Origin: Phyllobacterium lublinensis
GTDB lineage: Bacteria > Pseudomonadota > Alphaproteobacteria > Rhizobiales > Rhizobiaceae
Length of the DNA: 64,000 bases
NCBI RefSeq assembly: GCF_020164435.1
Contig: NZ_JAIUDQ010000007.1
Location: forward strand, 124,001 to 188,000
Reading direction: 5' to 3'
Of the stretch, positions 28,441-36,647 are shown one piece after another; position 1 is the stretch's first letter, and every line of letters starts with the position of its first letter. The notes beneath the pieces are model-generated. The model was given only the letters and a program-made list of their open reading frames with translations, made no database searches and was not told where the DNA came from. A program made the translations under genes and the position numbers.

Positions 28441-28857
28441 TCAGTTGGCATTGCAGAAATGATCGCGTCCATCATAACCGCGGTATGTGCCGGTTTCGGG
28501 ATTGAACGAGCGATAACGATCGGAACAATAACGGTACCATTCGCGCGACCAGGGCTGGGCGCCGCCATAATAGCGGGGTGCTTCCTGATAAACCTGAACC
28601 GGGCGACGATAGTAACCGTCGTCATAGTCACGATAGATCACTTCGGGCTCCCTGGGCTGGGCGAGCGCGGTGCCAAGCAACGCGCCGGCCGCAAGTCCGA
28701 CTGCTCCCGCTGCCCAAGCATCGCCGTTGTTGTTGTTGTGATGGTGGCGATAGTACCGATTGCCACGCCAGGAGTCGGCGGATGCCGAGGCAAGAGGTAC
28801 CATGACCGTTGCCAGCGCGGCGGTTGCTAGAATGGCAATCTTGGTGCCTTTGTTCAT
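28441..28857 (-). CDS. BA14K family protein
   Basis: Predicted 138 residues: signal peptide (cut near ASASAD), a His/Asn-rich segment RHHHNNNN, one hydrophobic Gly/Ala-rich helix, then the BA14K signature WYRYCSDRYRSFNPETGTYR ending in DHFCNAN. The family is named after a 14-kDa immunoreactive Brucella protein with lectin-like properties and is widespread in Rhizobiales. The start at 28857 begins the signal peptide and is preceded by GGAGGCAC; the frame is open to 28962. Confidence 0.9.
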   Translation of the reverse strand: MNKGTKIAILATAALATVMVPLASASADSWRGNRYYRHHHNNNNGDAWAAGAVGLAAGALLGTALAQPREPEVIYRDYDDGYYRRPVQVYQEAPRYYGGAQPWSREWYRYCSDRYRSFNPETGTYRGYDGRDHFCNAN

Positions 28858-29149
28858 TTTGTGCCTCCTTGAAGCATCCTTGGTGAAGCCTTTTTGCCTC
28901 GCCGTGTCGTGTTGGCTGGACGAACAGTTGGGAGCGCCAGCCGTGATGCCTGTTTTATCCATTGCCGCATGAATGCAAGCTGAACGGAAGCCACAGGAAT
29001 CGCTTCACGGCCGGTCAACGCGCAATAGATACATTGAATATCAGCAAATCCAAGGCGGGAGCGTGGCGCGAACCAGTCGCTTGCAGAACTGCAAACGCTC
29101 CCGCTTCGCGGCAGAAAAGGCTGAGCCTTGCCGCGAGGTGGTTCAGAGT
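28858..29149. other. intergenic region between cspA-type and BA14K genes
   Basis: About 290 nt without a coding frame. It holds a strong nested stem-loop at 29055-29104, listed separately. No promoter could be assigned with confidence. Confidence 0.5.
29055..29104 (-). other. nested stem-loop, possible structured leader or small RNA
   Basis: GCGGGAGCGT (29055-29064) and ACGCTCCCGC (29095-29104) are perfect 10-bp complements. Inside, TTGCAG-AA-CTGCAA (29081-29094) is a second perfect hairpin. The element is downstream of the cold-shock terminator and about 200 nt before the BA14K start on the minus strand. It may be a BA14K leader structure or a repeat element. Confidence 0.4.
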
Positions 29150-29173
29150 TCAAAACCCCCGGCATTGCCGGGG
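29150..29173 (-). terminator. intrinsic terminator of the cold-shock gene
   Basis: Read on the minus strand: CCCCGGC-AAT-GCCGGGG followed by GTTTTG. It lies about 27 nt after the cold-shock stop. Confidence 0.8.
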
Positions 29174-29199
29174 ATCTTGGGCAGTTTCAACTGCCAGAA

Positions 29200-29415
29200 T
29201 TATTCAGTGACCGAAATGTTGACGGCCTTGGGGCCCTTGCCACGACGGTCAGGCTCGGTATCGAAGGAAACCTTCTGATTGTCTGCGAGACCTGTTAGAC
29301 CAGACGCTTGAACTGCGGAGATATGCACGAAAATGTCCGCTGCGCCGTCGTCCGGCTTGATAAAGCCAAAGCCTTTTTCACTGTTGAAGAATTTGACCGT
29401 ACCGGTCTGTGCCAT
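29200..29415 (-). CDS. cold-shock protein (CspA family), copy 1
   Basis: A 71-residue single-OB-fold RNA chaperone with RNP1 KGFGFIKP and RNP2 DIFVHISAV. It melts mRNA structure, typically in the cold or in stationary phase. ATG follows AAAAGGAACG. About 370 nt of non-coding DNA precede it, which leaves room for the long regulated 5' leader typical of csp genes. A diverged second copy lies at 57.3 kb. Confidence 0.93.
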   Translation of the reverse strand: MAQTGTVKFFNSEKGFGFIKPDDGAADIFVHISAVQASGLTGLADNQKVSFDTEPDRRGKGPKAVNISVTE

Positions 29416-29788
29416 GCTTCGTTCCTTTTCCTTACTTACCGCGTCCCCCTCCGGGTTTGCGGGATTGGTAGTGCCGCCTTCTGTAGTCTACGTTCGGCGG
29501 AAGTCATGCAGGCAGTTCTCGAATTCAGGAAAGGAGCCGATCATTGCCGGGATTGCTCCCGACCCGGTATTCTTGCGGTTCCGGCGCGCCGTTCTTCCAG
29601 TCTTCCAGTGTTCGCAAATGCCCGAACGCTTTGAGACTGCTAGAATAAGTGTTTTTTGGCAAGCAAAAGTTTTTCTGCAGTTTAGACGATTATATCGAAC
29701 AGCTGCGCAACTTAGATACTTGTAGGTAGAAGGTTCCTGTCGCTCCGGTGTTCGGGGTGCCTTGGGATGTCCGGGTAGGAAGTGGCTG
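29416..29788. other. 373-nt region upstream of the cold-shock gene
   Basis: No credible gene. Minus-strand cold-shock leader and promoter should be here, as well as the 3' end of the transglycosylase transcript, which is upstream on the same strand. I could not identify a specific -35/-10 pair or terminator. Confidence 0.45.
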
Positions 29789-30658
29789 CTATCGATTGCG
29801 CAGCACGATACATGCGCCTCCGGCGTCATGCAGCTTGGCACAGATCTGATTGGCTTCGCTGCGGCTGTCTGCACCGATGCGCACGGCATAGATACCGCGG
29901 CGCCCCATGGCCGAGCGCTTGCGACTGATGACGGGTTCATGCGTGTTGAGAATTGCTGGAAAACTTCGGCGCAGCCGCTGAAGCTGACCGACGGCCGCCG
30001 CACGGCGGAAATTGCCTGCAATCTGGATACCCCACGGCTTGGGCTTGATCTGAGACATGGCAATCGTTTCAAAACGGACGATCGGCAGCTGACGGCATGC
30101 CGCATCAAAGCTCAGCTTTGCGTTGAGAGGCCGTGCGTTGATTTCCGTGCCCGTGGCAAAATCGTCGGCCGCTTGCCCGGTTATGTCGAGGACATACTCT
30201 TCCGTTTCCAAAGGAAGGAAGCCTCCACTCGATAGCCAATTTGCCACCCTTGTTGGGCCGGCATTATAGGCTGCGGCCGCCAGGCCCCAATTGCCAAAGG
30301 ATTTGCGCAGGTCTTTCAGAAGCGCTGCAGAAGCGGGCAGTGCCTTGGTGAAATCGAACGGGTCATCGAGTTTTCGCTCTTTGGCGGTTCCGGGCATGAA
30401 CTGGGCTATACCCTGCGCGCCGACCGGGCTGGTTGCCTCAACATCAAAGCGGCTTTCTTTCCAGATCAGTCTGGCAAAGAAATCGCGCGGAACGCCATGA
30501 CCATCGGCGTGGGTGGCTATGGCTGCACATATTTGACCGACGGTTGGCGTTGGCGGCGTGACTGGCGTAGAAACGGACGGATTGTCTGCTGACCAGCCGT
30601 CAAAGGAGGGCAGAATCAAAAACGTTACGATCAAACTGAGCTGTCTGAGCCGAGTCAC
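29789..30658 (-). CDS. periplasmic lytic transglycosylase with SPOR domain
   Basis: Predicted 289 residues: signal peptide (VTRLRQLSLIVTFLILPSF then DGWSA), an SLT-type lytic transglycosylase domain with catalytic Glu in IWKESRFDVEATSPVGAQGI and QFMPGTA, then a C-terminal SPOR-like domain (WGIQIAGNFRRAAAVGQLQR to the end) that binds denuded peptidoglycan at septa. No ATG is near the signal peptide; I choose GTG 30658, with AAGGGGG upstream. The longer frame to 30946 overlaps the divergent lipoprotein gene and is unlikely. Confidence 0.87.
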   Translation of the reverse strand: MTRLRQLSLIVTFLILPSFDGWSADNPSVSTPVTPPTPTVGQICAAIATHADGHGVPRDFFARLIWKESRFDVEATSPVGAQGIAQFMPGTAKERKLDDPFDFTKALPASAALLKDLRKSFGNWGLAAAAYNAGPTRVANWLSSGGFLPLETEEYVLDITGQAADDFATGTEINARPLNAKLSFDAACRQLPIVRFETIAMSQIKPKPWGIQIAGNFRRAAAVGQLQRLRRSFPAILNTHEPVISRKRSAMGRRGIYAVRIGADSRSEANQICAKLHDAGGACIVLRNR

Positions 30659-30784
30659 TCTGTTATCATCCCCCTTAACCCGTATACAGGCATAAACCAC
30701 AGCCTTAATTCTGGTAAGAGGTTCAGGTGCACTGATTCCAATTTTTGATTGGATTGCGTAACGCTTGAATGAAGGGGGGTGGTC

Positions 30785-31219
30785 ATGCAAGTGAAGACAG
30801 CAAACTTCCGGACATGCGGCATGCTGATCGCAGCGGCAGCACTTATCGCTGGTTGTACGGTCTCGGACGAGTCCGCTCCCAGCCGTCAGCAACCGCCCAA
30901 TCCCCAACTCTGTACGCGAGAATATGCGCCTGTATGTGGTGTTCATGGATCGGTACGTCAGACCTTCGGCAATGCTTGCGAAGCACGCTCACGAGGCTAT
31001 CGCATTATCGGCACTGGAGAGTGCAGTAATCGCGGTACTAGGCCCGGAGCTGGCTGGAACAAAGGACCAGACCGACCCATGGACCCGGTTGCTCCCAGCA
31101 TGTGCACACAGCAATACGAACCGGTGTGCGCACGCCGCGGCGAGTCCGTTCGATCTTTCGGCAATGCATGCGAGGCTCGCAATGCCGGCTACAGAATTAT
31201 CGGCGAGGGGCGCTGCTGA
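30785..31219 (+). CDS. lipoprotein with two Kazal-type protease inhibitor domains
   Basis: Predicted 144 residues. Signal peptide ends in the lipobox LIAGC (about residue 24). Two tandem Kazal-like units follow: CTREYAPVCGVHG.. to GTGEC and CTQQYEPVCARRG.. to GEGRC, each with four Cys and the shared core FGNACEAR and GYRIIG. They are an internal duplication joined by a Pro/Gly linker. Kazal domains inhibit serine proteases, so a shield on the cell surface or in the periplasm is likely. ATG 30785 follows GAAGGGGGG. The HAD gene starts 1 nt after its stop. Confidence 0.85.
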   Translation: MQVKTANFRTCGMLIAAAALIAGCTVSDESAPSRQQPPNPQLCTREYAPVCGVHGSVRQTFGNACEARSRGYRIIGTGECSNRGTRPGAGWNKGPDRPMDPVAPSMCTQQYEPVCARRGESVRSFGNACEARNAGYRIIGEGRC

Positions 31220-31220
31220 C

Positions 31221-31922
31221 ATGCCTTCAAGAATTACGACGCTGGGCTTCGATGCGGACGACACGCTCTGGCAGAACGAACAATTCTTCCGAGCCTCCGA
31301 AAAGCATTTTGCCGATTTGTTGTCGGCGCATGCCAATGTCGACAATCTGTCAGACCGATTGCTTGCCATCGAAAAACGCAACCTTGATCTCTACGGTTTT
31401 GGCACCAAGGGATTTACGCTTTCACTGATCGAAACGGCGGTCGAAGTTACCGAGGGGCAGCTCCCGACGTCGGTCATTGCAGAGATCCTCGCCGCAGGTC
31501 GCGAAATGCTGCGTCATCCGGTTGAAACGCTACCCCACGTAAGGGAAACGCTGGAGCAGGTGGCCGATCAGTACCGGCTTGTACTCATCACGAAGGGAGA
31601 TCTGTTCGATCAGGAACGTAAACTGGCCCAGTCGGGTCTCGGTGATTTCTTTGATGCCGTCGAGATTGTCAGTACCAAGGACCAAGAGACATATAAGCGC
31701 GTTTTCAACCGACACGGCGACGGGCCGGAACGTGCGGTCATGGTCGGGAACTCATTGAAATCCGATGTGGTTCCTGCGATTGAGGCAGGCGGCTGGGGAA
31801 TCTTTGTGCCACACGAATTGACCTGGGTGCTCGAGCACGTCGAAGCGCCGGTGACCGAGCAGCGGTTCAGGCAGATCGACCATCTGGGAGAATTGCTGCC
31901 ATTGCTCGCGGAAATTGGCTGA
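31221..31922 (+). CDS. HAD-family hydrolase
   Basis: A 233-residue haloacid-dehalogenase-superfamily phosphatase. Motif I is GFDADDTLW, motif II LVLITKGD, motif III Lys near STKDQETYKRV, and motif IV MVGNSLKSDVVPA. Substrate unknown; relatives are small-molecule phosphatases. Its ATG is one nt beyond the TGA of the Kazal lipoprotein, so the two are translationally coupled although no functional link is obvious. Convergent with the HerA-like gene at 1-nt distance. Confidence 0.9.
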   Translation: MPSRITTLGFDADDTLWQNEQFFRASEKHFADLLSAHANVDNLSDRLLAIEKRNLDLYGFGTKGFTLSLIETAVEVTEGQLPTSVIAEILAAGREMLRHPVETLPHVRETLEQVADQYRLVLITKGDLFDQERKLAQSGLGDFFDAVEIVSTKDQETYKRVFNRHGDGPERAVMVGNSLKSDVVPAIEAGGWGIFVPHELTWVLEHVEAPVTEQRFRQIDHLGELLPLLAEIG

Positions 31923-33440
31923 CTACTCGGCCGCGTGCTGTTCCTGCCCGCTTTCGTCGGGGCCATTTGGATCGCCAGCGGCAGTTTCGCAGCCAAGATC
32001 CGGAAATGCGACAATACGATTGCCGGTAAAATCGGTGCGCACGACAATCAACCCCTGTTCTTCAAAGTAGGTAAGTAGCCGTCGGGCGCGGCGGGCCGAA
32101 TGAGTGCCGTAAGCGCGAGCCAAGGTTGCGTCCGTAGGGCAGGGATTATGTGTAACCGCAGCCTGCGCCACAATGAAAAACACACCCTGGACATCGTCCG
32201 GCAGGGTCTTGGACAATTCCAGCGCCTGTTGCCAGGGTTCGCTTTGAGCTGTTTCGCCATCAATTCCGGCTCGAGCCACGGCCAGTTTGCGGCGAAAATC
32301 GGGTAACGCCAGCGCTTCGCCCGGTACACGTCGGATACGACAACGAACCAGAAAATCCTGGTAGAGGACAGCGTCTGTGCGGAAGGACGCGTCTGGATCG
32401 CTGAGCATCTCATACAAGACGCTCTCGATCAGACTGTTGCGTTCCGCCTGGTCGATTTCTGGAAAAAGTGTCGGCGCGGGCATTTCAACCTGGGATATCG
32501 TTCCTGCCTGCGAAAGCTGGTTGAGAATGTCCGCCGTAGGCGTCGGTGTGGGTGGCGGGGGTGTGCGGCGGACGATGGCACGGCGTTCCTCCGGCGTGGG
32601 CGTGAAAATCAGATCGTGCGCATCCTCGCCGGGCTGCGGAAGCGGCGTGAGCTTGGGGCTCGATGATCGGGCCGATGTCTCCACCGGACCGATCGTCACC
32701 GGCAACGGGCGCCGGGACAGTGCTGGGCCGAGGGCCACGAAATGACCGCGCGCCAGATCGCGGAATTGCTCCGCCTGGCGCCGCTCCATTCCGAGAAGGT
32801 CAGAAGCGCGCGCCATGTCAATGTCGAGGAAGGTGCGGCCCATCAGGAAATTGGACGCCTCGGCCGCAACGTTCTTTGCAAGCTTTGCCAATCTTTGCGT
32901 GGCAATGACGCCGGCAAGACCGCGCTTGCGGCCTCGGCACATCAGATTGGTCATGGCACCGAGCGACAGTTTTCGCGCCTCGTCGGAGACCTCTCCGGCA
33001 ACGGCAGGTGCAAAAAGCTGCGCTTCGTCGACCACGACCAGCATCGGATACCAGTAATCGCGTTCTGCGTCGAACAAACCTCCGAGAAAGGCCGCGGCAC
33101 AGCGCATCTGCTGTTCGACATCTAACCCTTCAAGATCAAGCACGACAGATACGCGATGCTGGCGGATGCGCGCGGCTATGCGGGTGAGTTCGTTTTCAGT
33201 ACGAGCGCCATCGACGACCACATGACCGTACTTGTCGGCCAGCGTGACGAAGTCTCCCTCGGGATCAATGACGCACTGCTGCACCCATTGTGCGCTTTGT
33301 TCGAGCAGCCGCCGCAAAAGATGCGATTTGCCCGAGCCGGAATTACCCTGGACCAGGAGGCGTGTTGCCAGAAGCTCTTCCAGATCGAGCATGGCCTTCG
33401 CCGCGCCTGGCGCCGCCCCCATGTCGATATCGACTTTCAT
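31923..33440 (-). CDS. HerA-like (DUF87) P-loop ATPase with C-terminal helix-turn-helix-like region
   Basis: Predicted 505 residues. The N-terminal ATPase core has Walker A QGNSGSGKSHLL and Walker B LVVVDEAQLFAP, plus a conserved RGRKRGLAGVIATQRL segment, as in HerA/FtsK-type translocases. A Pro-rich linker (RRTPPPPTPTPTADIL) leads to a C-terminal part where TDATLARAYGTHSARRARRL and YFEEQGLIVVRTDF look like a winged helix. Bacterial members are thought to pump DNA but are poorly studied. ATG 33440 has TGGAGAACGG upstream. No nuclease partner is adjacent. Confidence 0.8.
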   Translation of the reverse strand: MKVDIDMGAAPGAAKAMLDLEELLATRLLVQGNSGSGKSHLLRRLLEQSAQWVQQCVIDPEGDFVTLADKYGHVVVDGARTENELTRIAARIRQHRVSVVLDLEGLDVEQQMRCAAAFLGGLFDAERDYWYPMLVVVDEAQLFAPAVAGEVSDEARKLSLGAMTNLMCRGRKRGLAGVIATQRLAKLAKNVAAEASNFLMGRTFLDIDMARASDLLGMERRQAEQFRDLARGHFVALGPALSRRPLPVTIGPVETSARSSSPKLTPLPQPGEDAHDLIFTPTPEERRAIVRRTPPPPTPTPTADILNQLSQAGTISQVEMPAPTLFPEIDQAERNSLIESVLYEMLSDPDASFRTDAVLYQDFLVRCRIRRVPGEALALPDFRRKLAVARAGIDGETAQSEPWQQALELSKTLPDDVQGVFFIVAQAAVTHNPCPTDATLARAYGTHSARRARRLLTYFEEQGLIVVRTDFTGNRIVAFPDLGCETAAGDPNGPDESGQEQHAAE

Positions 33441-33562
33441 CCGTTCTCCAGGTCCACGTGATTCTGCGCGCATTCGGCGCGCTGAGTCCTTAGCACCCCT
33501 TTGTTGCTCAGGAGAAGTCGATGTGTTGCTTCATGACGGAAACCCACAGCTGGTTTGACTAT

Positions 33563-34867
33563 TCACTCTGCCGGGACGGGTTGGGATATCGGACTGCCCT
33601 TGCCGCGCTTGCTTAACGTCAACACCAGCGGTGCCGCGATGAGGCAGAGAATTCCAGCGACCAGAAACGCTGGCAAATAGGTTGCGTATTCAGTGCGGGC
33701 GAAACCGCCGCCATAGGCAGCTGAAGCCGCTCCGAGCTGGTGCCCCGCAAAGATCCACCCAAAGACAAGCCCTGCTTTTTCGCGGCCGAAGCGGTCAGTT
33801 GCCAGTTTCACTGTTGGGGGGACTGTAGCGATCCAATCGAGACCGTAAAAAATGGCGAAGAGAGACAGCCCGTAAAAGGAGAAGTCGGAATAGGGCAGGT
33901 AGAGAAGCGATAAGCCGCGCAGTCCGTAATACCAGAACAGGAGCCATCGATTATCGACCCGATCGGATAGCCAACCGGAGCCAATCGTACCGAAAAAATC
34001 GAAAAGGCCCATCATCGCCAATACGCTGGCAGCGGCCACGGGGATCATGCCAAAGTCGCCACACAGTGCAACAAAGTGCGTGCCGATCAGGCCGTTCGTG
34101 CTTGCGCCGCACACAAAGAAGGTCGCGAAAAGTATCCAGAAAGTACTGCTGCGGGATGCTTCGTTCAGTACAACCAGAGGCATGGTGACCAGCGATACCA
34201 GGCCACCAGTAGCCGGTGGCGTCACGGCGATTTCCTTGTCACCATAGGCGGGAAGGCCGACATCCGATGGCCGATCGCGCATCAGGAAGTAAACGGCGAC
34301 AACTGCTATGATCAGCAATCCGCAGATCAGCATGACCGCTGTCCGCCAGCCGTAATAGTCACTGAGCGATGCCATAAGAGGCATGAATGCCAACTGTCCG
34401 GTCGCTGAACTGGCGGTCAGCATGCCGAGTACCAGTCCGCGCCGTTCGGTAAACCAGCGCGCGGCGACCGTGGCACCAAGCACGACTGCGGTGAGACCCG
34501 TTCCGAAGCCTACGACAACACCCCACAGCAGGATCAACTGCCATATCTCGGTCATGGCCAGCGAAGCCAGCAATCCGGCTGTGATCAGTGCCAGTGCGAC
34601 GCATACCACGCGACGTACGCCGAAATAGTTCATGAATGCCGCGGCAAATGGGCCCATGAGACCGAACAGCAATAGCCGAATCGAAAATGCTGTTGCGATC
34701 TGCTCGGTCTCCCAACCAAATTCCTTTTCCAATGGCACAATCAGGACGCCAGGCGCACCCACGGCCGCTGCCGTTACGAGCATGGTGAGAAACGTGACGG
34801 CAATAACAACCCAACCGTAATGAATATTGCGGCGGGCAAGCAAAGTGGCGAGGGGAGAGGCGATCAT
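33563..34867 (-). CDS. MFS transporter
   Basis: A 434-residue major facilitator with about twelve helices; the loop 2/3 region GLMGPFAAAFMNYFGVRRVV and the loop 8/9 motif GSGWLSDRVDNRW are typical. The general form resembles monocarboxylate/oxalate-formate-type permeases. It follows the aldo-keto reductase by 33 nt on the same strand and is presumably controlled by the same divergent TetR. Substrate is not readable. Confidence 0.88.
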   Translation of the reverse strand: MIASPLATLLARRNIHYGWVVIAVTFLTMLVTAAAVGAPGVLIVPLEKEFGWETEQIATAFSIRLLLFGLMGPFAAAFMNYFGVRRVVCVALALITAGLLASLAMTEIWQLILLWGVVVGFGTGLTAVVLGATVAARWFTERRGLVLGMLTASSATGQLAFMPLMASLSDYYGWRTAVMLICGLLIIAVVAVYFLMRDRPSDVGLPAYGDKEIAVTPPATGGLVSLVTMPLVVLNEASRSSTFWILFATFFVCGASTNGLIGTHFVALCGDFGMIPVAAASVLAMMGLFDFFGTIGSGWLSDRVDNRWLLFWYYGLRGLSLLYLPYSDFSFYGLSLFAIFYGLDWIATVPPTVKLATDRFGREKAGLVFGWIFAGHQLGAASAAYGGGFARTEYATYLPAFLVAGILCLIAAPLVLTLSKRGKGSPISQPVPAE

Positions 34868-34900
34868 GTCGGGCCCTTCATGGATGAGGCTAGTGCTGAA

Positions 34901-35944
34901 TCAGATCAATGGCGTAGATGAAAGATTGAGTAGTTCGAGTTTTCCGCCAGCGAGACGTTGTCTTGTGCGGATATCCGCAAGCAGTTCATGGGGCGCCCCG
35001 AGACTTACTACGCTCACACGGTTCAGTCGGTCGATGTGTGCTTCTGAAAGCACAAGCGCAACTGCACCCATGTTGTCTCGCAATTGTTCCAGCGTTTTCG
35101 GCCCGATGATGGGCGTCACACCTCTTGCTGCAACCCAGGCGATCCCGACCTGGCTGGGTGTGGCGCCGATTTCGGTCGCGATGGCAAGCACTTCGTCAAT
35201 GATTGCCGACCGTTGAGAACTGTCTTCATGTTGAATCACCGCGCCAAGGCCGGTAGCCCTACCTTCCTCACCCCGGCGATACTTGCCCGTGAGCAGTCCG
35301 CCGCCCAGGGGCGACCAGCCAACGACGCCAAGTCCAAAACCTTTTGCCATCGGCAGCAGTTCACGTTCGGCGCTTCGCTCGACGAGGCTGTATTCGGTCT
35401 GCAGGCCAGCCACTGGCGTCCATCCGCGCAGGGAGGCGATCGTCGCGCCACTCGCGATACGCCAGGCCGGAAAATTGGAGAAACCGGAGTAGATGATCTT
35501 CCCGGCGCGCACGAGATCGTCCAGGCCGCGGACGATCTCTTCGATTGGCGTCATTTCATCGGACATGTGAACCCAGAGAAGATCGATACGATCGGTCTTC
35601 AATCTCTTCAGGCTTGCCTCAACCGCCTGTATCATGGATTTGCGGCTATTGCCGACAACCAGAGGACCGGCATTTGCCGAAGCCCCATGGGAGTATTTCG
35701 TCGCAAGGACGAAGTTGTCGCGCTCAGGGGCTATAAAATCGCCGATAATCGTTTCCGATTGACCGAACTGGTAACTGTCGGCCGTATCGATGAAATTCCC
35801 GCCAGCCTCGGCATAGGCATCGAATATCGGGCGTACGACATCAGGTGTTGAGCCATATCCCCACCCGGTGCCGAAGTTCCCGGTGCCGAGGGCAAATTCT
35901 GAAACGCGCAAGCCAGTATGGTTGCCAAAAAGTTTGTAACGCAT
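34901..35944 (-). CDS. aldo/keto reductase
   Basis: A 347-residue NADPH-dependent reductase. N-terminal YKLFGNHTGLRVSEFALGTG, the catalytic region GGNFIDTADSYQFGQSE (Asp, Tyr), LATKYSH (Lys) and LLWVHMSD (His) are all present. Start ATG 35944 has CCCGGAGAAC; the frame upstream to 36010 crosses the operator and is not coding. First gene of the reductase-MFS pair and divergent from tetR across a 17-bp perfect inverted repeat. Confidence 0.92.
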   Translation of the reverse strand: MRYKLFGNHTGLRVSEFALGTGNFGTGWGYGSTPDVVRPIFDAYAEAGGNFIDTADSYQFGQSETIIGDFIAPERDNFVLATKYSHGASANAGPLVVGNSRKSMIQAVEASLKRLKTDRIDLLWVHMSDEMTPIEEIVRGLDDLVRAGKIIYSGFSNFPAWRIASGATIASLRGWTPVAGLQTEYSLVERSAERELLPMAKGFGLGVVGWSPLGGGLLTGKYRRGEEGRATGLGAVIQHEDSSQRSAIIDEVLAIATEIGATPSQVGIAWVAARGVTPIIGPKTLEQLRDNMGAVALVLSEAHIDRLNRVSVVSLGAPHELLADIRTRQRLAGGKLELLNLSSTPLI

Positions 35945-35977
35945 GAGTTCTCCGGGTCGCCCACATCTCTGCAGGTC

Positions 35978-36029
35978 TTTTATATGATGATCGTAATGAT
36001 TGACTATCAATGACGATCATCATATAAAA
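35978..36029. promoter_or_regulatory. TetR operator in the tetR / aldo-keto reductase divergent region
   Basis: A perfect 17-bp inverted repeat (TTTTATATGATGATCGT at 35978-35994 and its complement at 36013-36029) with an 18-nt AT-rich spacer. A second, off-centre palindrome ATTGA-CTA-TCAAT (35999-36011) lies in the spacer. It sits between the divergent starts, as expected for a TetR-type repressor that controls itself and the reductase/MFS genes. Confidence 0.72.
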
Positions 36030-36059
36030 AGTCAATCGGTGACTGAGAGGAATTTTTTG

Positions 36060-36629
36060 ATGCGGGTCAGTAGGGAACAAGTGGCGAAAAATCGGGAACG
36101 GATTATCGAGGTTGCCGGGCGGGCGTTTCGAGAAAAAGGCTTTGACGGGATTGGCGTTGCGGACCTGATGAAAGGCGCCGGTCTGACGCATGGCGGTTTC
36201 TATGGTCATTTTGCATCCAAGGACGATTTGATCGCTGAAGCCAGTGCAGCGGTCATGGACCGCTCGACCGTGAAATGGGAGAAACTCGCAGAAACTTCGC
36301 CAGATAAGGCCCTAGCAGCGATTGTCAGTTCCTATTTGGATAAGTCCCATAGGGACAACGCCGGGACAGGCTGCTTGATAGCTGCACTTGCACCTGACAT
36401 TGCGCGTCAGAAGGAGACCGTGCGCGCTCGGTTCACTCAAGGAACGCAATCCCTCCTTCGCGTACTCGCCAAGGCGATTCCCGGACAATCCGAGGCAGCC
36501 AGGCGCGAAAAGGCGATTGCCACGTTGGCAGGATTGGTCGGCACGATTGTACTGTCACGTGCCGTCGATGATCCGAAGTTCGCCGATGAGATATTGCATG
36601 CCGGGCAAGAGGTGTTCAGCCGCAAATAG
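36060..36629 (+). CDS. TetR/AcrR family regulator
   Basis: Predicted 189 residues. The N-terminal helix-turn-helix is clear: RERIIEVAGRAFREKGFDGI, GVADLMKGAGLTHGGFYGHF, ASKDDLI. The C-terminal ligand domain includes AGTGCLIAALAPDIARQ, as in the subgroup often found beside oxidoreductases. ATG 36060 follows GAGAGGAA; the open frame back to 36000 lies inside the operator. Very probably represses the divergent reductase-MFS operon. Confidence 0.9.
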   Translation: MRVSREQVAKNRERIIEVAGRAFREKGFDGIGVADLMKGAGLTHGGFYGHFASKDDLIAEASAAVMDRSTVKWEKLAETSPDKALAAIVSSYLDKSHRDNAGTGCLIAALAPDIARQKETVRARFTQGTQSLLRVLAKAIPGQSEAARREKAIATLAGLVGTIVLSRAVDDPKFADEILHAGQEVFSRK

Positions 36630-36647
36630 GTGCGGCCCGAACGTATC

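Noticed and set aside
31923-33440. HerA-based defence module
   Set aside because: No SIR2, DUF4297, NurA or nuclease gene next to it; a single housekeeping-type gene.
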